From positions 9,703,420 to 9,767,419 of the forward strand of contig OX421965.1 in assembly GCA_949128115.1 (NCBI GenBank): a DNA stretch of 64,000 nt, in the 5' to 3' direction. Source of the DNA: Anaspis maculata (Eukaryota; Arthropoda; Insecta; Coleoptera; Scraptiidae). The translations under genes were made by a program, and so were the position numbers. The notes beneath the pieces were generated by a model. It was not told the DNA's origin, ran no database searches, and saw nothing but the letters and a program-made list of their open reading frames with translations. Positions 47,306 to 59,299 of this stretch are shown here, in pieces (the stretch's first letter is position 1; each line of letters opens with the position of its first letter).

Positions 47306-49525
47306 TACCTATACATATATAACACGAGAACTAGAGCATCAAGTACCGTCGTCTAAAAATCTGCTGGGATACCATCATCTTCCAGTTCTTACAGAAAGCA
47401 GATTTGGCACTGTTATTTCAACTTAAGCTATTATCTATACATGTTTGCAACGGAGGCTAAAATCCAATGTCACTGACACTTAATTGTACCTATTGCTGCT
47501 ACTCGAGTGCAATATTTTACATTTGCAAAATAGTGAAAATGATTGTGTACACCACAGAGAAAAAACCGGAACTTCCTGTGACCGATTCTCTACGCCGTGC
47601 GTAAAGTGAAACCGATACCGATCAATTATTTAGTAGAAGGTTGCATGCAAATTAATTAGCATATAAAACAGCAGAAACAAATCATGACCGCACTGTTCGT
47701 GATCTGTTGGTAGTGGCAGGGCACACAACAGCATTGGTACCATCCTTCCTCGATGACACAACTCTGGATATTCCTTTGAAGGAATTTTATCTCTGGTTAT
47801 TATTAGTCATACTATGTTCATTCTCGCTAATGAATCGTAAAAGATGACATCACGCTTGTTTGTTATTTTCATGCCATCATAAGGAAAAGTTCGCGGGTAT
47901 TCTTTTCTCGCGCGCAGATTTTTGACCATTACAAATTTATTCCATTAAAAATTTTACGGTGTGAATTTGGCCACCATCAAGAGCACTCGTGCAGGACCGG
48001 AATTCAGTTTTTTCGCTCATTCCTCATTTTTGTATCTTTATTCTTTACAACTGCTACCTAGATCCGATTTGCATTTTAACAGCTTCTGATGCCGCCTCGG
48101 ATGCCGCTGAAAAAGTGAATCAGTAAAATACACTTTTGACAGCTTTATTTTGAAAATAAAAAAATTAAATTCTTTAAACGAAAAACGACTTCATTGAAGA
48201 GAGATGTATGGCATGGATGATGCTATACATCCGATTTCGACTCGGTATTCGATTTCCAATTAAAAAAAAACAAAATTGAGGAAGTCACATGCCAAGTTTA
48301 AGTTTTCTATTTTCGAAATTAGGGTTAGGTAGGGAAGTTAGGGGAAATTAGGGAGAAACTTTTTCGCAGTGCAGTGGCATAAGAACCCCTTGAATCCGGC
48401 TCTGAGTTGCAATGCGCGTCCGGAATAATTTACACGCAGTAATTATTATTTTAGCGGTCTTTTTTCATGGTCCGTTTCGGAAGCGTTGTGCTTCATGTAA
48501 ATAACGTAAAATTTCAAGGTGAAAATCTCTGAAAACCGCATCAATCTGCTGCAGCCACCAAATGGATTGCTTGCAGTTGATTAAAGGATCGCATAAAGAT
48601 ACGAGACTGAAATATCGAAGTGGTGACCTTTCGCCGCCGAGCCGTTCGCTACACCTCAGAGATAACCTTTTCGATAGGGTTTTCGCATGATGGCCAATTT
48701 GGCAAAGCCAATTTGCTGGAAATCGCTTTCCACGTGAGAAATTTTTCAACTCGTCCGCCCACACTCTGGACGTCTGAATTTCAGCCGGTTTCGCGGTGTC
48801 ATATCAAGTTCACAGAGATAATTTTTTATCTCTTCCATGAGCTCCATGGGATTGTGCCATTCTATGGGAGCATATCTAAGCGTGATTTGCATAAAATCCA
48901 CAATTGCCGGTCCGCATAATCGACTTTTTCACTTTTCAGACGCACGTTGCCCAAGCACCATTTCATAACTATACACACACAGCATACAGACTGCAGAGCG
49001 AGAGGAAACGGACTGAAAGTGTAAACCATTGTCTCCTTGCGCTAGATGCAACAATGCTTGGCATTTTGATGGGACCACAATACCACAAAGACCAAAGATA
49101 TACATTACCGAAGTTAGTTTAAACGCAATATTACACGCCGTGGTATTCCGAACGAAAACCCTTTTAGATGATCCATCATGAATACTAACGTGTTTGTGTA
49201 TTGTTTTTGTTGGCCACGGCCACGTGTGTGTAATGGTCGAGGAATTCCAAAAATTTCACCACCCCATGTCTAGACCTGTAATAAACGTGCCCCTATACCT
49301 ATGGAGAGTAGACGCACGCAGGTACAAAAGGCATTTGATAAGAACGTATGCGTCATCCTGCATTTCGCAGGCAGCAACCGGCAACTGCCTGGCATCACCA
49401 GAAGTTCCTCGAGGCGATGCTGGTTTGGAACACCGGTCAAAGACCGCAGAGATGGTTCGGGATGCCACTTCTGAATCTTGAAGAGTCGCTTCTTGCACTG
49501 CAAGATGCATTTTGATCGCGTATTA
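47306..49525. other. Non-repetitive-looking DNA, no supported gene
   Basis: This 2.2-kb stretch lacks obvious repeats. Features of interest are the homeodomain/POU-like site and TATA word at 47645-47668. A pyrimidine tract plus AG at 48926-48940 precedes an open frame to 49122 that could be chance. Confidence 0.4.
47645..47668 (+). promoter_or_regulatory. Octamer/homeodomain palindrome with TATA box
   Basis: ATGCAAATTAATTAGCAT (47645-47662) is a near-palindrome joining a POU octamer (ATGCAAAT) to TAATTA homeodomain cores. TATAAAA (47662-47668) overlaps its last base. This would suit a plus-strand promoter starting near 47692, but no transcript or coding exon is identified. Confidence 0.3.
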
Positions 49526-51546
49526 TAGTCCGGACGTTAAGCGACATATATGGGACCCACCTTGCATTTTAGAGACAAGCGACGAAATTTGGCACACTTG
49601 TTCACTAGACCCTACTCTTCGATTTAAGAAATGTTGCCACCATCTGCGGAAATCGTGCAGACTTTTTATACAGGGTTCAGTAAAAAAAATTTGTTGAAAA
49701 ATCGTAAATCGTGAGCCATAACCGGTAGACGTATGTAAATCAGGATATTGATGACTGATTCCATGCCCATGAAGATGCTGCAAACAGTTTTGAAATATCT
49801 TGAGGCGTTTCCGAAATACGCTGAAAGAAGTGAAATTTCTTCACCTTTTTTCTTTTTTCAATAAATCAGTTGTTTCTGGAGATATTGAGCTGCAACTTGA
49901 TATTCCGGCAAACAAATATGTTTTCCATGGAACGCGATGTAAAGTCATCGACAAAGCCTGCTAGATTCGAAACTAAGATCTTCAACTTTTTTTCCATCGT
50001 GAGCGCCATCTTCAAATTGCCCTTCGTGAAATTGTTGAAAAAACAACAGGTAACGACTTAATTGGACACACGCGTTCATTTTATTACGAAAAACCAGTTC
50101 CTGCATTGCAGCAATGACCTCTTCGGTCAAGAAACGTTATTAAGTTAGTTTTTCTTGATTTCCCTCAACTTTGGTGATAACCATCACCAAATGGAACTTT
50201 GGATCGATTGGATGTTGACGACATTATAATCCACATTATTTTGTGCAGCCAGTCACTGAATTTCATCCTCATCAGCTAAGTGGTGTTCTTTTGGCAAACA
50301 GTTGAACAAAAAGTTTGCTTCGATTTTTGTGAAAAAAACAAAAACGGCAGGCCCACGTCGTCCCTTCAAACCAGATTGAAGAAAATCTGTTACCAAAAAT
50401 GCTACCAATTGATACTGGAAGAGTTCGGAGGAATGTCTGCTGTAGTTTCAAGTTGAACCGAAATGGATTTCCCCATGCTACTTCGGCAGGAGGGACGTCG
50501 AAAATGTTGCCACAGCTTAATATTTGAAACGTTTTTTGTTGAATATTGCCAGAAACGCTTCAAATATAAGCTATAGCAACACTTTTCACGTCCCTCCTGC
50601 AACCTAAAATGTAACAATCAGTTTGAGAGCTTGGCTTTAAACTACGGATCACATTCCTCCGAATCATTTCAGTATCAGTTGGTAGCACTTTTGGGTACAT
50701 ATTTTCTTCAATCGGGTTTAAGGGCAGAAGGTGACCCTGCATTTTTTGCCCTTTTCACAAATATTCAAGCAAACTTTTTGTTCAACTGTTTGCCAAAAGA
50801 ACACCACTTAACTGATGATGATGAAATTTGGTGACTGACGTTGAAAAACAATGTTGATTGAAATATTGCAAACATTCATTTGATCCAAAGTTTGATTTGG
50901 TCATGACTGTCACGTAAGTTGAGAAAAAACAAGAAAAACGAACTTGATAACGTTTCTTGGGCGAAGAGGTCATTGCCACAATTGAGTACCTGGTTTTTCA
51001 TGATGAAACATCGTGTGTGTCCAATGAAGTCGTTACCTGTTGTTTTTTCAACAATTTCACGAAGGGCAATTTGAAGATGGCGCTCATGATGGAAAAAAAG
51101 TTGAAGATCTCAGTTTCGGATCTAGCAGGCTTTGTCGATGACTCCACATCGCGTTTCATTGAAAACATATTTGTTTGCCGGAATATCAAGTTGCAACTCA
51201 ATATCTCCAAAAACAACTGATTTATTGAAAAAAGAAAAAGTTGAAAAAATTTCACTTCTTCCAAAGTATTTCGGAAATGCCTCAATATATCTCAAAACTG
51301 TTTGCAGCATCTCCATGGGCATGGAATCAGTCATCAATATCCTGATTTACATACGTCCACCGGTTATGGTTCACAATTTACGATTTTTCAACAATTTTTT
51401 TCTACTGAACCCTGTATAACGTGTCTACACGATCGCAGATGGTGGCAACATTTCTTAAATCGAAAAGTAGGGTCTAGTGTACAAGTGTGCCAAATTTCGT
51501 CGCTTGTCTCTAAAATGCAAGGTGGTTCCTCTTAACAGCCGGACTA
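49526..51546. mobile_element. Kilobase-arm palindrome (2021 bp), TAGTCCGG ends, TTA duplication
   Basis: The left end TAGTCCGGACGTTAAG is mirrored at the right (CTTAACAGCCGGACTA), and TTA flanks both (49523-49525, 51547-51549). The arms, about 1010 bp each, match along their entire length to a centre near 50540. The same peptide frame therefore appears on opposite strands at 49523-49783 and 51302-51535. A TACAGGGTTCAGTA terminus inside each arm (49668; 51405 inverted) suggests the arm captured a TA-type element before it doubled. No transposase is encoded. Confidence 0.85.
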
Positions 51547-51549
51547 TTA

Positions 51550-52417
51550 TACGAGGGCTCTTGCGTAATGCCGTAATTGCCATCCATGCGGAGTCAGAGC
51601 GAGATAAATCACCGAGCGAATCACCACAAACAAGTCAAGTAAGTGTAAATCGTGTAATTTTTTCGCGGCTCGAAAAGTAGGCAAGTTCAGGAAAGACAGT
51701 AATCAACTGGTTTGAACCTTCGAGAAAAATATGATTGGTCCTGAAAAATCGATGCAGAATTGCAGAATTTCCTCGAGAATTTCATTCTGATGACGAATCT
51801 GAGAATCAAAATGATATACTTGAGTATAGTTCTCAGTTTTCTGTTTCTGCTTTCTCAGGAGAATTGGTTCCGTAATCTCTGTTCTCTGTCTAGGTTAAGA
51901 ACAAGGTTCAGGATCAAATCAGATCCTGCATTTCTGCGGATAGTAGGTATAGGGGATAGAGGTTGGAGACGAGTCTATCTAAGTGTTGAAAATTCGAATA
52001 TTGCAATGCAAGCTCTCCCTGGGACGTATTACCTTTATTCTGCAAGCACATGCAAGCAACAACAAACATGAATTCAGAAGATGAAATTTAGTCGGACACG
52101 CTACCAAACTTGTCATCGAACACAACAAAACATAGTTTCATTTACACGACGTCGTCGTCGTCATGTCTGTCGCGGGACTTCTCATCGTAGCCATCGTTCC
52201 TTCAACGTCTTGAAAGGTAATTAAAATTATCTGTAGAGTTGCCTTGATGATGCAATATCATTTTTGTACATAGGTACACTGTTTCAATTATACCTACGTA
52301 ATAAGTAATAACAAAATTAATTAGTTTGGAAGTACCTATAAACAAAAACTGACTGAATGAAATCTGTTCAGTAAGTACTTCTTTAGTTATTGCAGTCAAA
52401 GTTTTGACTTTGACCAG
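51550..52417. other. Intergenic-like DNA
   Basis: Contains CGTCGTCGTCGTC near 52147 and an AAAG|GTAATT donor-like word near 52215. No coding exon can be supported. 52385-52424 resembles repeat G. Confidence 0.35.
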
Positions 52418-52424
52418 CTTATAA

Positions 52425-53807
52425 GGGATCGACCGATGTATGGATTTTTTGGCCGATACCGATATATGCGATATCCATATCGGCCAACACCGATATGGCC
52501 GGTTAAATGAATTAGCCTCGCGGCTAGACTTCGCCGCGCCAAAGAATGAATTTTTTTTCTTCTTGGAATTAAGACCATTTATTCGAGCTATTTATTATTA
52601 TTATATATCGGCCTCTTTTTATTTTTCAATTACTATTAATTTCGGATTTTTTCGTATGAAATACATCGCACAAGTGAATATACAGTGTGATAAAGTGATA
52701 ATGGTGATGAAGTCTTGCACAAAATTAATATTTCCGTTGATGCAAAAAGTCCTGAAACAGGTCGATTTTGTTTTTATCCAATCCACTATACCTACTGCAT
52801 AAAAAAACTTTTTTTGGTAATTCATGATAAATATCATGTTTTCAAACTTTGTGTGCATTTTATTCTGAATTTTTTTTTATCCAAGACATACAAATTCTGA
52901 AGAAAAACCAAAGCTATCAATTTTATGAAAAAAAAATTTAGAGGTTGTCATTCGAAAAAACTGATGTCATCGTGACTCACAAACGGCCAACGAAAAAATT
53001 GATTTTTTACACAGTTTAGTGGGTTGAATAAGAACAAAATCGCCAGGTTCCAGGTTTTTTCTAAAAAATCATCAACGGAAATATGAATTTTGTGCAGGAC
53101 TTCATCACCACGCTGTATATTCATACCATGGTGTATAAAATAAGAGATTTTTTCCATATCAGCGGAAGGTTTTTCGATGTTTTAGTCTCCAACTCGGTCT
53201 CCAATGAATTCTATCACAAACATTCTGAATAGGCACTCTGCGGATTTGCTTCAGCGCCAAAAGTTGCGGGTTTTTTGTACTTTTTACTGCAGGAAGTTAT
53301 CTATTTCCATAACAACAATACCATTTAGATAATCATACCACCTGCAAATGTCAATTTCAACAATTCATAAACTTCAATATTGACAATCTTCCTCACACAT
53401 ATGTTCGCGACTGCCGCACGAGGGTGCTGAAACGGGCGGGATATTAAAAATGTGCAGAGCGCCTATCATCTCCAATTTTTTTTTTTCCAGAATTCATTTT
53501 TAGTTCGATATTTGTAAATAATTGAATGAAATTTCTCGAATATTTTTTTGTTTGTTCTCATTTCCGAATTTTGTAAGTAGTTTAATAACGAAGAATATTA
53601 ATTTGGTATGATTCTTGAGTGCTACATGTTTCAAGATCATTCGGATTACATGTGTTTACAAGTTAGTGTTATAAGAAACGTTCTACACATTCAAATATCG
53701 GCGACATAATGGCCAAATATCGGCTGATCGGCCGATACCGATATAAACCGGAAATAGGCCGATATACCGATATACCGATATACTGTATCAGTATCGGTCG
53801 ATCCCTA
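52425..53807. mobile_element. hAT-like element (1383 bp) with GGGATCGACCGAT ends
   Basis: The left end GGGATCGACCGAT and right end ATCGGTCGATCCCTA mirror each other. Both subterminal regions are rich in CCGATAT and ATCGGCC words, a pattern well known from hAT elements. CTTATAA occurs on both outer sides (52418-52424, 53808-53814), a 7-bp match compatible with an aged 8-bp duplication. It interrupts repeat G. A MITE is nested inside and no transposase frame remains. Confidence 0.75.
52683..53115. mobile_element. Nested TA-flanked palindromic MITE (433 bp)
   Basis: The ends CAGTGTG and CACGCTG are flanked by TA. The arms share GGTGATGAAGTC-TGCACAAAA and ATATTTCCGTTGATG in inverted orientation across a centre near 52900. 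It lies within the hAT-like element, so it inserted later. Confidence 0.65.
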
Positions 53808-55200
53808 CTTATAACTTTTGACAGATGACAGATATGTCATAACTTTTACATGTTTTGAATAAGAGTTTTCTGAAGGGCTTCAAAATGAGCTATCAAAAAT
53901 CTGAATCCTTTGGTCAAAGTCTCCTGTTACTCTTTGAAAGTGACATCTTCCGCTGATAGATCACGTTGAAGATCTTACTTTCTCTTTTCTACCGTAAACC
54001 CTACGTGCATACCAAATTTGATCGAAATCCGTTCAGTACTTCTCGAGCTATTGATGGACATCAAAGTCGCGGCTTTGACAGTTTGTAGCTTTTGACAGAT
54101 CACAGGCATGTCATAATTTCTGCATTTTTTGAGTGGAGTTTTTGAAGAGCTTCAAAAAAGCTGTCAAATTGTCAAATCGTTACATCTAACCCTCTTGTCA
54201 CTTTGAAAGTGACATTTCCATCTGACAGATCAGTGAAAATTTCATTTTTCTTCCTCCATCGACTTCCACTTCTGTACTGAGTTACATCAGCATCGGTCTA
54301 ATATTTCCAAAGAAATAGAATTAGATAAAAATTTATCGAGAAATTTACGATATAAAATCTGCCGTTGATTTTCAAAAAATCTCTCAAGGACGAAACGTCC
54401 TTTTAAGCTGGTATTTGTTTCAACAAAGTGTTTCCTAATTATGATCTCGCATATGTTTAGACAAAATTTCGATATTTTTGGTACCTCGCCGCGGCCTGAA
54501 AATTTCAGGTCATTTCATAGAAATGTATTTTCGACAATTATTTTTTACAATTTTGGCGGCCACGATTGCCTGATGTCAACAAAATTCTAACCAAACGTTC
54601 CACCCGTCAGATACTACCTATGTACCAAGTTTCATCAAAATCGGTGAAATTTTCCCAAAGATTTGAAAAAATTGCGAAAAAAAAACGGGCGTTCCTATTT
54701 AATTATGTTGTGGTACACCTAACTGACATTTCAGAGCCAAAAGTTCATTTTCACGTCTACACACACGTCTTCAATCGGTCAAAAACCTCGGAAAAAAGTG
54801 AGACAATTTTCACCTGTTTTCAGAAGAAAATTGATTTTTTTTTAATTACAGTTGCAAGACTGATTCCAATTAGAGCTGCACATGTTCCATGGAGTTCCTG
54901 GCAGGTACTCTCGCTGCAAACCAAAGGTTGAAATCCGTCTGGCACTTCTCGAGTTATTCAACCTCTAAGTTTTTATTTTGACAGCTTATAACTTGTGACA
55001 GATGAGAGATTGGGCTTCAAAATGAGCCATCAAAAATCAAAATCGTTGTGTCAAAAATTCCTTTGACATTGACATTTCCCGTCGACAGATCACGTTGAAA
55101 ATCATATTTTCTCCTTTCCATCATAAGCCATACGCCATACGTGCATATTAAATTTGGTCGAACTTGGTCAAACGGTTTATAAATAATTCAGGGGATCAAA
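53808..55200 (+). repeat. Repeat G: diverged tandem or dispersed copies
   Basis: Blocks with ACTTTTGACAGATGACAG, ATGTCATAA, GAGTTTT-TGAAG-GCTTCAAAA and GAAAGTGACAT-TTC occur at 53810-53960, 54080-54235 and 54975-55110. Each is followed by CCAAATTTGATCGAAATCCG-like text. CTGTCATCTGTCAAA in reverse links it distantly to family F. Between 54300 and 54960 similarity fades. Confidence 0.55.
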
Positions 55201-55220
55201 AAAAAAACCTGACATACATA

Positions 55221-55729
55221 CAGGGTGATTCAATAGTGTCGGACCACCTTGAAGGTGCGTAATATGGGAGTGTAGTAGAGTGCTGAAAAGTTGTTGAAAA
55301 AATCCTATGTCTTTTAATTTTTAAAGTTATGGTGGGACAAAATCTGGTCGATCGCTTCTATTTTCGTTGTTTCAAAAGATTTCAGTGAACTGTTTATGGA
55401 AAAACGATGAGTACACAAAATCAACCTCTAAATTTGCAAAGAATTTCTATTTTGTATATAGGGTGAGTCATGAATCCTGAAAATGATTTTTTTCTAAACG
55501 TACCTACAAACCGCCACATTGGTCCCATAACCTATGCAGAGCACAATAAAACCATAAAACACAATTCATTTTAATAGAATTTTACTGCTTCTGGTTTTTT
55601 AGGGAAACTGAATTTTTGTAGTTTTATGATTCACGCTGTATGGAAAACAGAAATTCAACAGAGAACAACTTTCCAGCACTCTACTACACCTCCACCGTCA
55701 CGATGGACCGACACTTTTGAATCACCCTG
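55221..55729. mobile_element. TA-flanked MITE (509 bp)
   Basis: CAGGGTGATTCAA and TTGAATCACCCTG are exact inverted ends. TA flanks both sides within a TACATACATA microsatellite. Inner matching words include GTAGTAGAGTGCTG against CAGCACTCTACTAC. A second inverted pair (AGGGTGAGTCATGAATC near 55461, GATTCACGCTGTA near 55628) points to a nested MITE. Confidence 0.75.
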
Positions 55730-55739
55730 TATATACATA

Positions 55740-56457
55740 CATACAGACCGACTGACAGGGAATTTTTTTTTGACAGATTTCAGGCTTCATAAATTCTTTA
55801 ATTTTTTTCGCGATTACCATACTTACTCATTTTTTTAAGAATTCGATGAGGAGTAAAAATGTGAAGTGAATGCTATCCAGTTTTTACATTTGCCAAAAAA
55901 ATTTGAACTACCTTGATGGAGAATCCGAAAACTATAGAGTAACATTTAAGTAGAAGCTGAATCAAAGGTGCATGGACCCACCTTGAACACGTCATTTCCC
56001 AGTGTTTTCTCTACTGTCATGACCCTTGGCTTAGACCTGTTTGCAGAAAAAAAAAATTGGTGTCAAATGAAATGGCTCTTCCAATTATAAAAAATGGTTG
56101 ATTGGAATTTCACTTTTTTGTTCAAAAAAATACTGTTATTCTCCTGCCAGTAATTTTTTTTTAATGCTCCCAAAATTTGGGGGGTTTTCGATGCGACTGA
56201 AGAAAGTTGTTTAGTAGAATATACTTCTGGTGCCCATCTTTGTTCTGGAAATATTCAAGTTCGACATGCGATTCATTCGAGCAGAGCATGGATGATAGAT
56301 GTTATTGGAGTTACAAATTTCCGAAATGTTTGGAAGACTCCAGATTTTCTGTTGGTGAAAATTTGGAAATTACGTAATATCTCCCATACATGTTTTCGTG
56401 CGAAAGACGCATGCCAAAACTGAATTTTCTGTTCTCTAAACCAAGTCACTAAAAGTA
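55740..56457. other. AT-rich DNA, nothing recognised
   Basis: No coding or repeat signature beyond homopolymer runs. Confidence 0.4.
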
Positions 56458-56459
56458 TA

Positions 56460-57285
56460 CAGGGTGTCCGTTTTTCGAGGCTAAGCATGGGTATCTCGCT
56501 TATCTTGAGAGATACAAAGTCGGTTGAATTAGGAAAAAGTTGCGCATTTTCATGGCGATCAATGATCCAAAAAGAAATTTGACGTATCATCTAGACATTG
56601 TCAGGGCACTTTTTCAAGGGGAATCCAAATCTGCCAAAATCTTTATTTTAGCTTTCAATGCAACCGAGATACGACATTCAACTTTTTTCTCTAATGGGCG
56701 CCATATAGGATTTTGATATTTTTGAATACGGTATTCTTATCTGGTTAGAACGATGTGCCACATGTCATTGTTGCATAAATGTTTGACATTTACGTTTTTT
56801 TTTATTGTCGATGCTGATTTTGTTTCCAAAGCACTCTTTGAAAAATTTAAAAAATTTTTTTGCTCTAAAGCATGAACTCAACAGTGACATGTGACACATC
56901 GTTGTAACCAGAAAATAAAATTGTATTTAAAAATGTCAAAATCCAATATGGCGCCCGTAAGAGAAAAAAAGTTGAATGTCATATCTCGGTTGTTTTGAAA
57001 GCTAGAATGAAGATTCTGGCAACATTGGATTCCCCTTGAAAAAGTGCCTCCACAATGTCTTAATTAGAAAAGGCTACCTTCAACCGTTTTTCAAATAAAA
57101 AATAAAAAAAAAATTACAAATTTCTGTTTTTTCTCGATATCTCGAAAACTCAAACTGACAAGTCAAATATCTTCTTGGATCATTGATCGTCATGAAAATT
57201 CGCAACTTTTTTCTAACTTAACCGACTCTGTATCTCTAAAGATAAGCGAGATACCCATGCTTAGCCTCGAAAAACGGACACCCTG
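56460..57285. mobile_element. TA-flanked palindromic element (826 bp)
   Basis: The first about 55 bp, starting CAGGGTGTCCGTTTTTCG, are an almost exact inverted copy of the last. TA lies outside both ends (56458-56459, 57286-57287). The arms match to a centre near 56870 with about 80-90% identity, including GGGCGCCATAT and CATGTGACACATCGTT-type blocks. No coding capacity. Confidence 0.85.
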
Positions 57286-57287
57286 TA

Positions 57288-59290
57288 TTCTTGGACCTAA
57301 TCACTTCTTCAGTTGCACTAGAAACCTCCCAACCCCTGATTCATACGTCGAAAGTTCCTGTTGCCCGTTCAACACGTGCGCTCCATTCACCAAACTGGAC
57401 CTGTGCCTGTGGTTTTAATTTCCAGCGTGCATTTTGTCTAAATGCACGCTGGAAAAGTGAACTGACAAGCTAATTTTTACCACGACAAAATTTATAAGCG
57501 AGGACGGTCGGTGTGAAGATTGACGACATTAATTTGGCTTTTCATTAACGCAATTACGGTACGACCCTCGTAAAGCGCCGAGCGTTTGGCGTAGAAAGCT
57601 GGAGACTCTCGAAAATTGAGTTAATTTGCAATTAGTTGGCTGCAGAAAAATCGATCGCTCAAAGGTAATTCACCTAATTGCTTTCCCACATTTTAAGTTG
57701 ATCCCATAGTTTGCACAGCTCAAGCAAGTTTTCGCAAGCGATATATATATACAACTGGTCCAAATTTGAGTTTTGTATATTCTTGAAGGTTACCGGAAAT
57801 GCCTATGCTTTGCTTTCACGATATCGCAAGCCCTTTTTAATAATTTTGAACCTCGCAGGCATCGCGTTTCCTTTTGTTCTATTTGCGAAATTATATCGGA
57901 TTTATATGCGCTTTTAAACGCACGCACATTAAGTTCAAGGTTTCATATTATTATACCGTTTAGAGTCGATAAATCGCACCTGGTTCTCGATCAGCTAGGA
58001 GTTATATTCGAACGGCGCTTCGCGCATCCACACAAAAAAGCTGCAGAAACTGTTAGTTTTCGTGTTCGATTTTGAAAAGCACTTCTTCATATGGGATGCT
58101 GGGAATAGAAGCGGTTCTTGATTCCCTTTATTGCATAATAATTCAAAAATATGTGCGCTGATATAACGGACACGGCACTATAACATCAAAGATATTCACA
58201 TAAATATTAAAACTAACGCCATCAAGTACTGCTGCTACGAGAAATGAGCTTTATTCGTCTCTTTCCTATTTCGATTTTTTTATTCACCTTTTTCTTGCTT
58301 GTTTTCTTTTAGCATGAAAACGCAAGGATATTTTTTGTAAAATTGATTCATCATGAATGGAAACATGTGAAAATCCGAGAGTAAGCGTATTTTCGGATGA
58401 GGAGAAACCTTTTACCATCAAATATGTATAAGAAAATGTAAGTCATTTCAAAAGAGACGCATCATCTTCAAGCGCGCGCTTTCGTTTTTGTCGCTTTTCC
58501 AGCGTATGTGTATGTGTGCCACTTCCTTTCCATTTGATCGCCGTTTGTTCTATACGGTTCCATCACTACAGCAGGTACAAGTTTATGTGCAATTGTTTAT
58601 CGAGGTTATAAAATGATAAAATGTATAATCAGAAGCCACAGTAGAGTGCCCGGATGTTCAACTGAGATGAATAAAAAAGAAAACAATGCGATTGAAACTG
58701 ATATTGCACGAGGGATTGTCTACTCTTGAGTATTTCGAGCATAACGGTCCGGTAATTTCGTAGTAAGTAAGTAGGTAGGTATACAAATTTTAATTTCCTT
58801 GTGTCTTACTCGTGGTCTTAATGAGCCGGTCTCGGTCTTATGCAACAGGAAATCTCCCAGAGCAAATTTGGCTTGAACGCAGAGCTCAATCGGAACTGCT
58901 TTCGTTAGATTTGGATATCAATCAAATATTTTAAACTGGGCTTACTTTTGAATGAAGTGCTTGTCAAGAATGCAACAATAATAGTTTCATGTAACAATAA
59001 TGTAACATTTTGTGGGCAAGACTTTCTCTCTCCAACTTGTGTTGAATCAATTAGTTTTGTGGAAAAAGGGAACCGCTTCCATATTCTGCAGTCATGTAGA
59101 TGTTGCTTTACAAATCCCAGCAGATCTCTATGATATGTGCGAGATATGTGCTAATACTACTCTGTATACGTTCAGCGCAGTAATTCTAGAGCAATAGATC
59201 AAGAATCTCTGAAAGAATCGATCCACGAGTCTCCGATATCTGCTCTATACAAAGTCTACAAACATGAAATATTAGGTACTAGCGTCCAGA
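57288..59290. other. Low-repeat DNA with hairpin and TAAT-rich block
   Basis: No gene is supported. 57419-57455 forms a perfect 16-bp hairpin. 57520-57640 is rich in homeodomain-type cores (ATTAATTTGG, CATTAACGCAATTACG, GAGTTAATTTGCAATTAG), resembling a conserved noncoding or enhancer block. Lack of transposon marks across 2 kb is unusual in this window. Confidence 0.35.
57419..57455. other. Perfect 16-bp stem hairpin
   Basis: TTTCCAGCGTGCATTT and its exact complement are separated by a 5-nt loop (TGTCT). It is too short for a typical animal pre-miRNA; function unknown. Confidence 0.6.
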
Positions 59291-59299
59291 AATCTTGCA

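Noticed and set aside
48904..49122. Possible terminal exon after a pyrimidine tract and AG at 48940
   Set aside because: An open frame of about 60 codons is not improbable by chance, no domain is recognised and no upstream exon is evident.
49523..51535. Same peptide at both ends in opposite orientation
   Set aside because: Explained by the 2-kb palindrome, not by duplicated genes.
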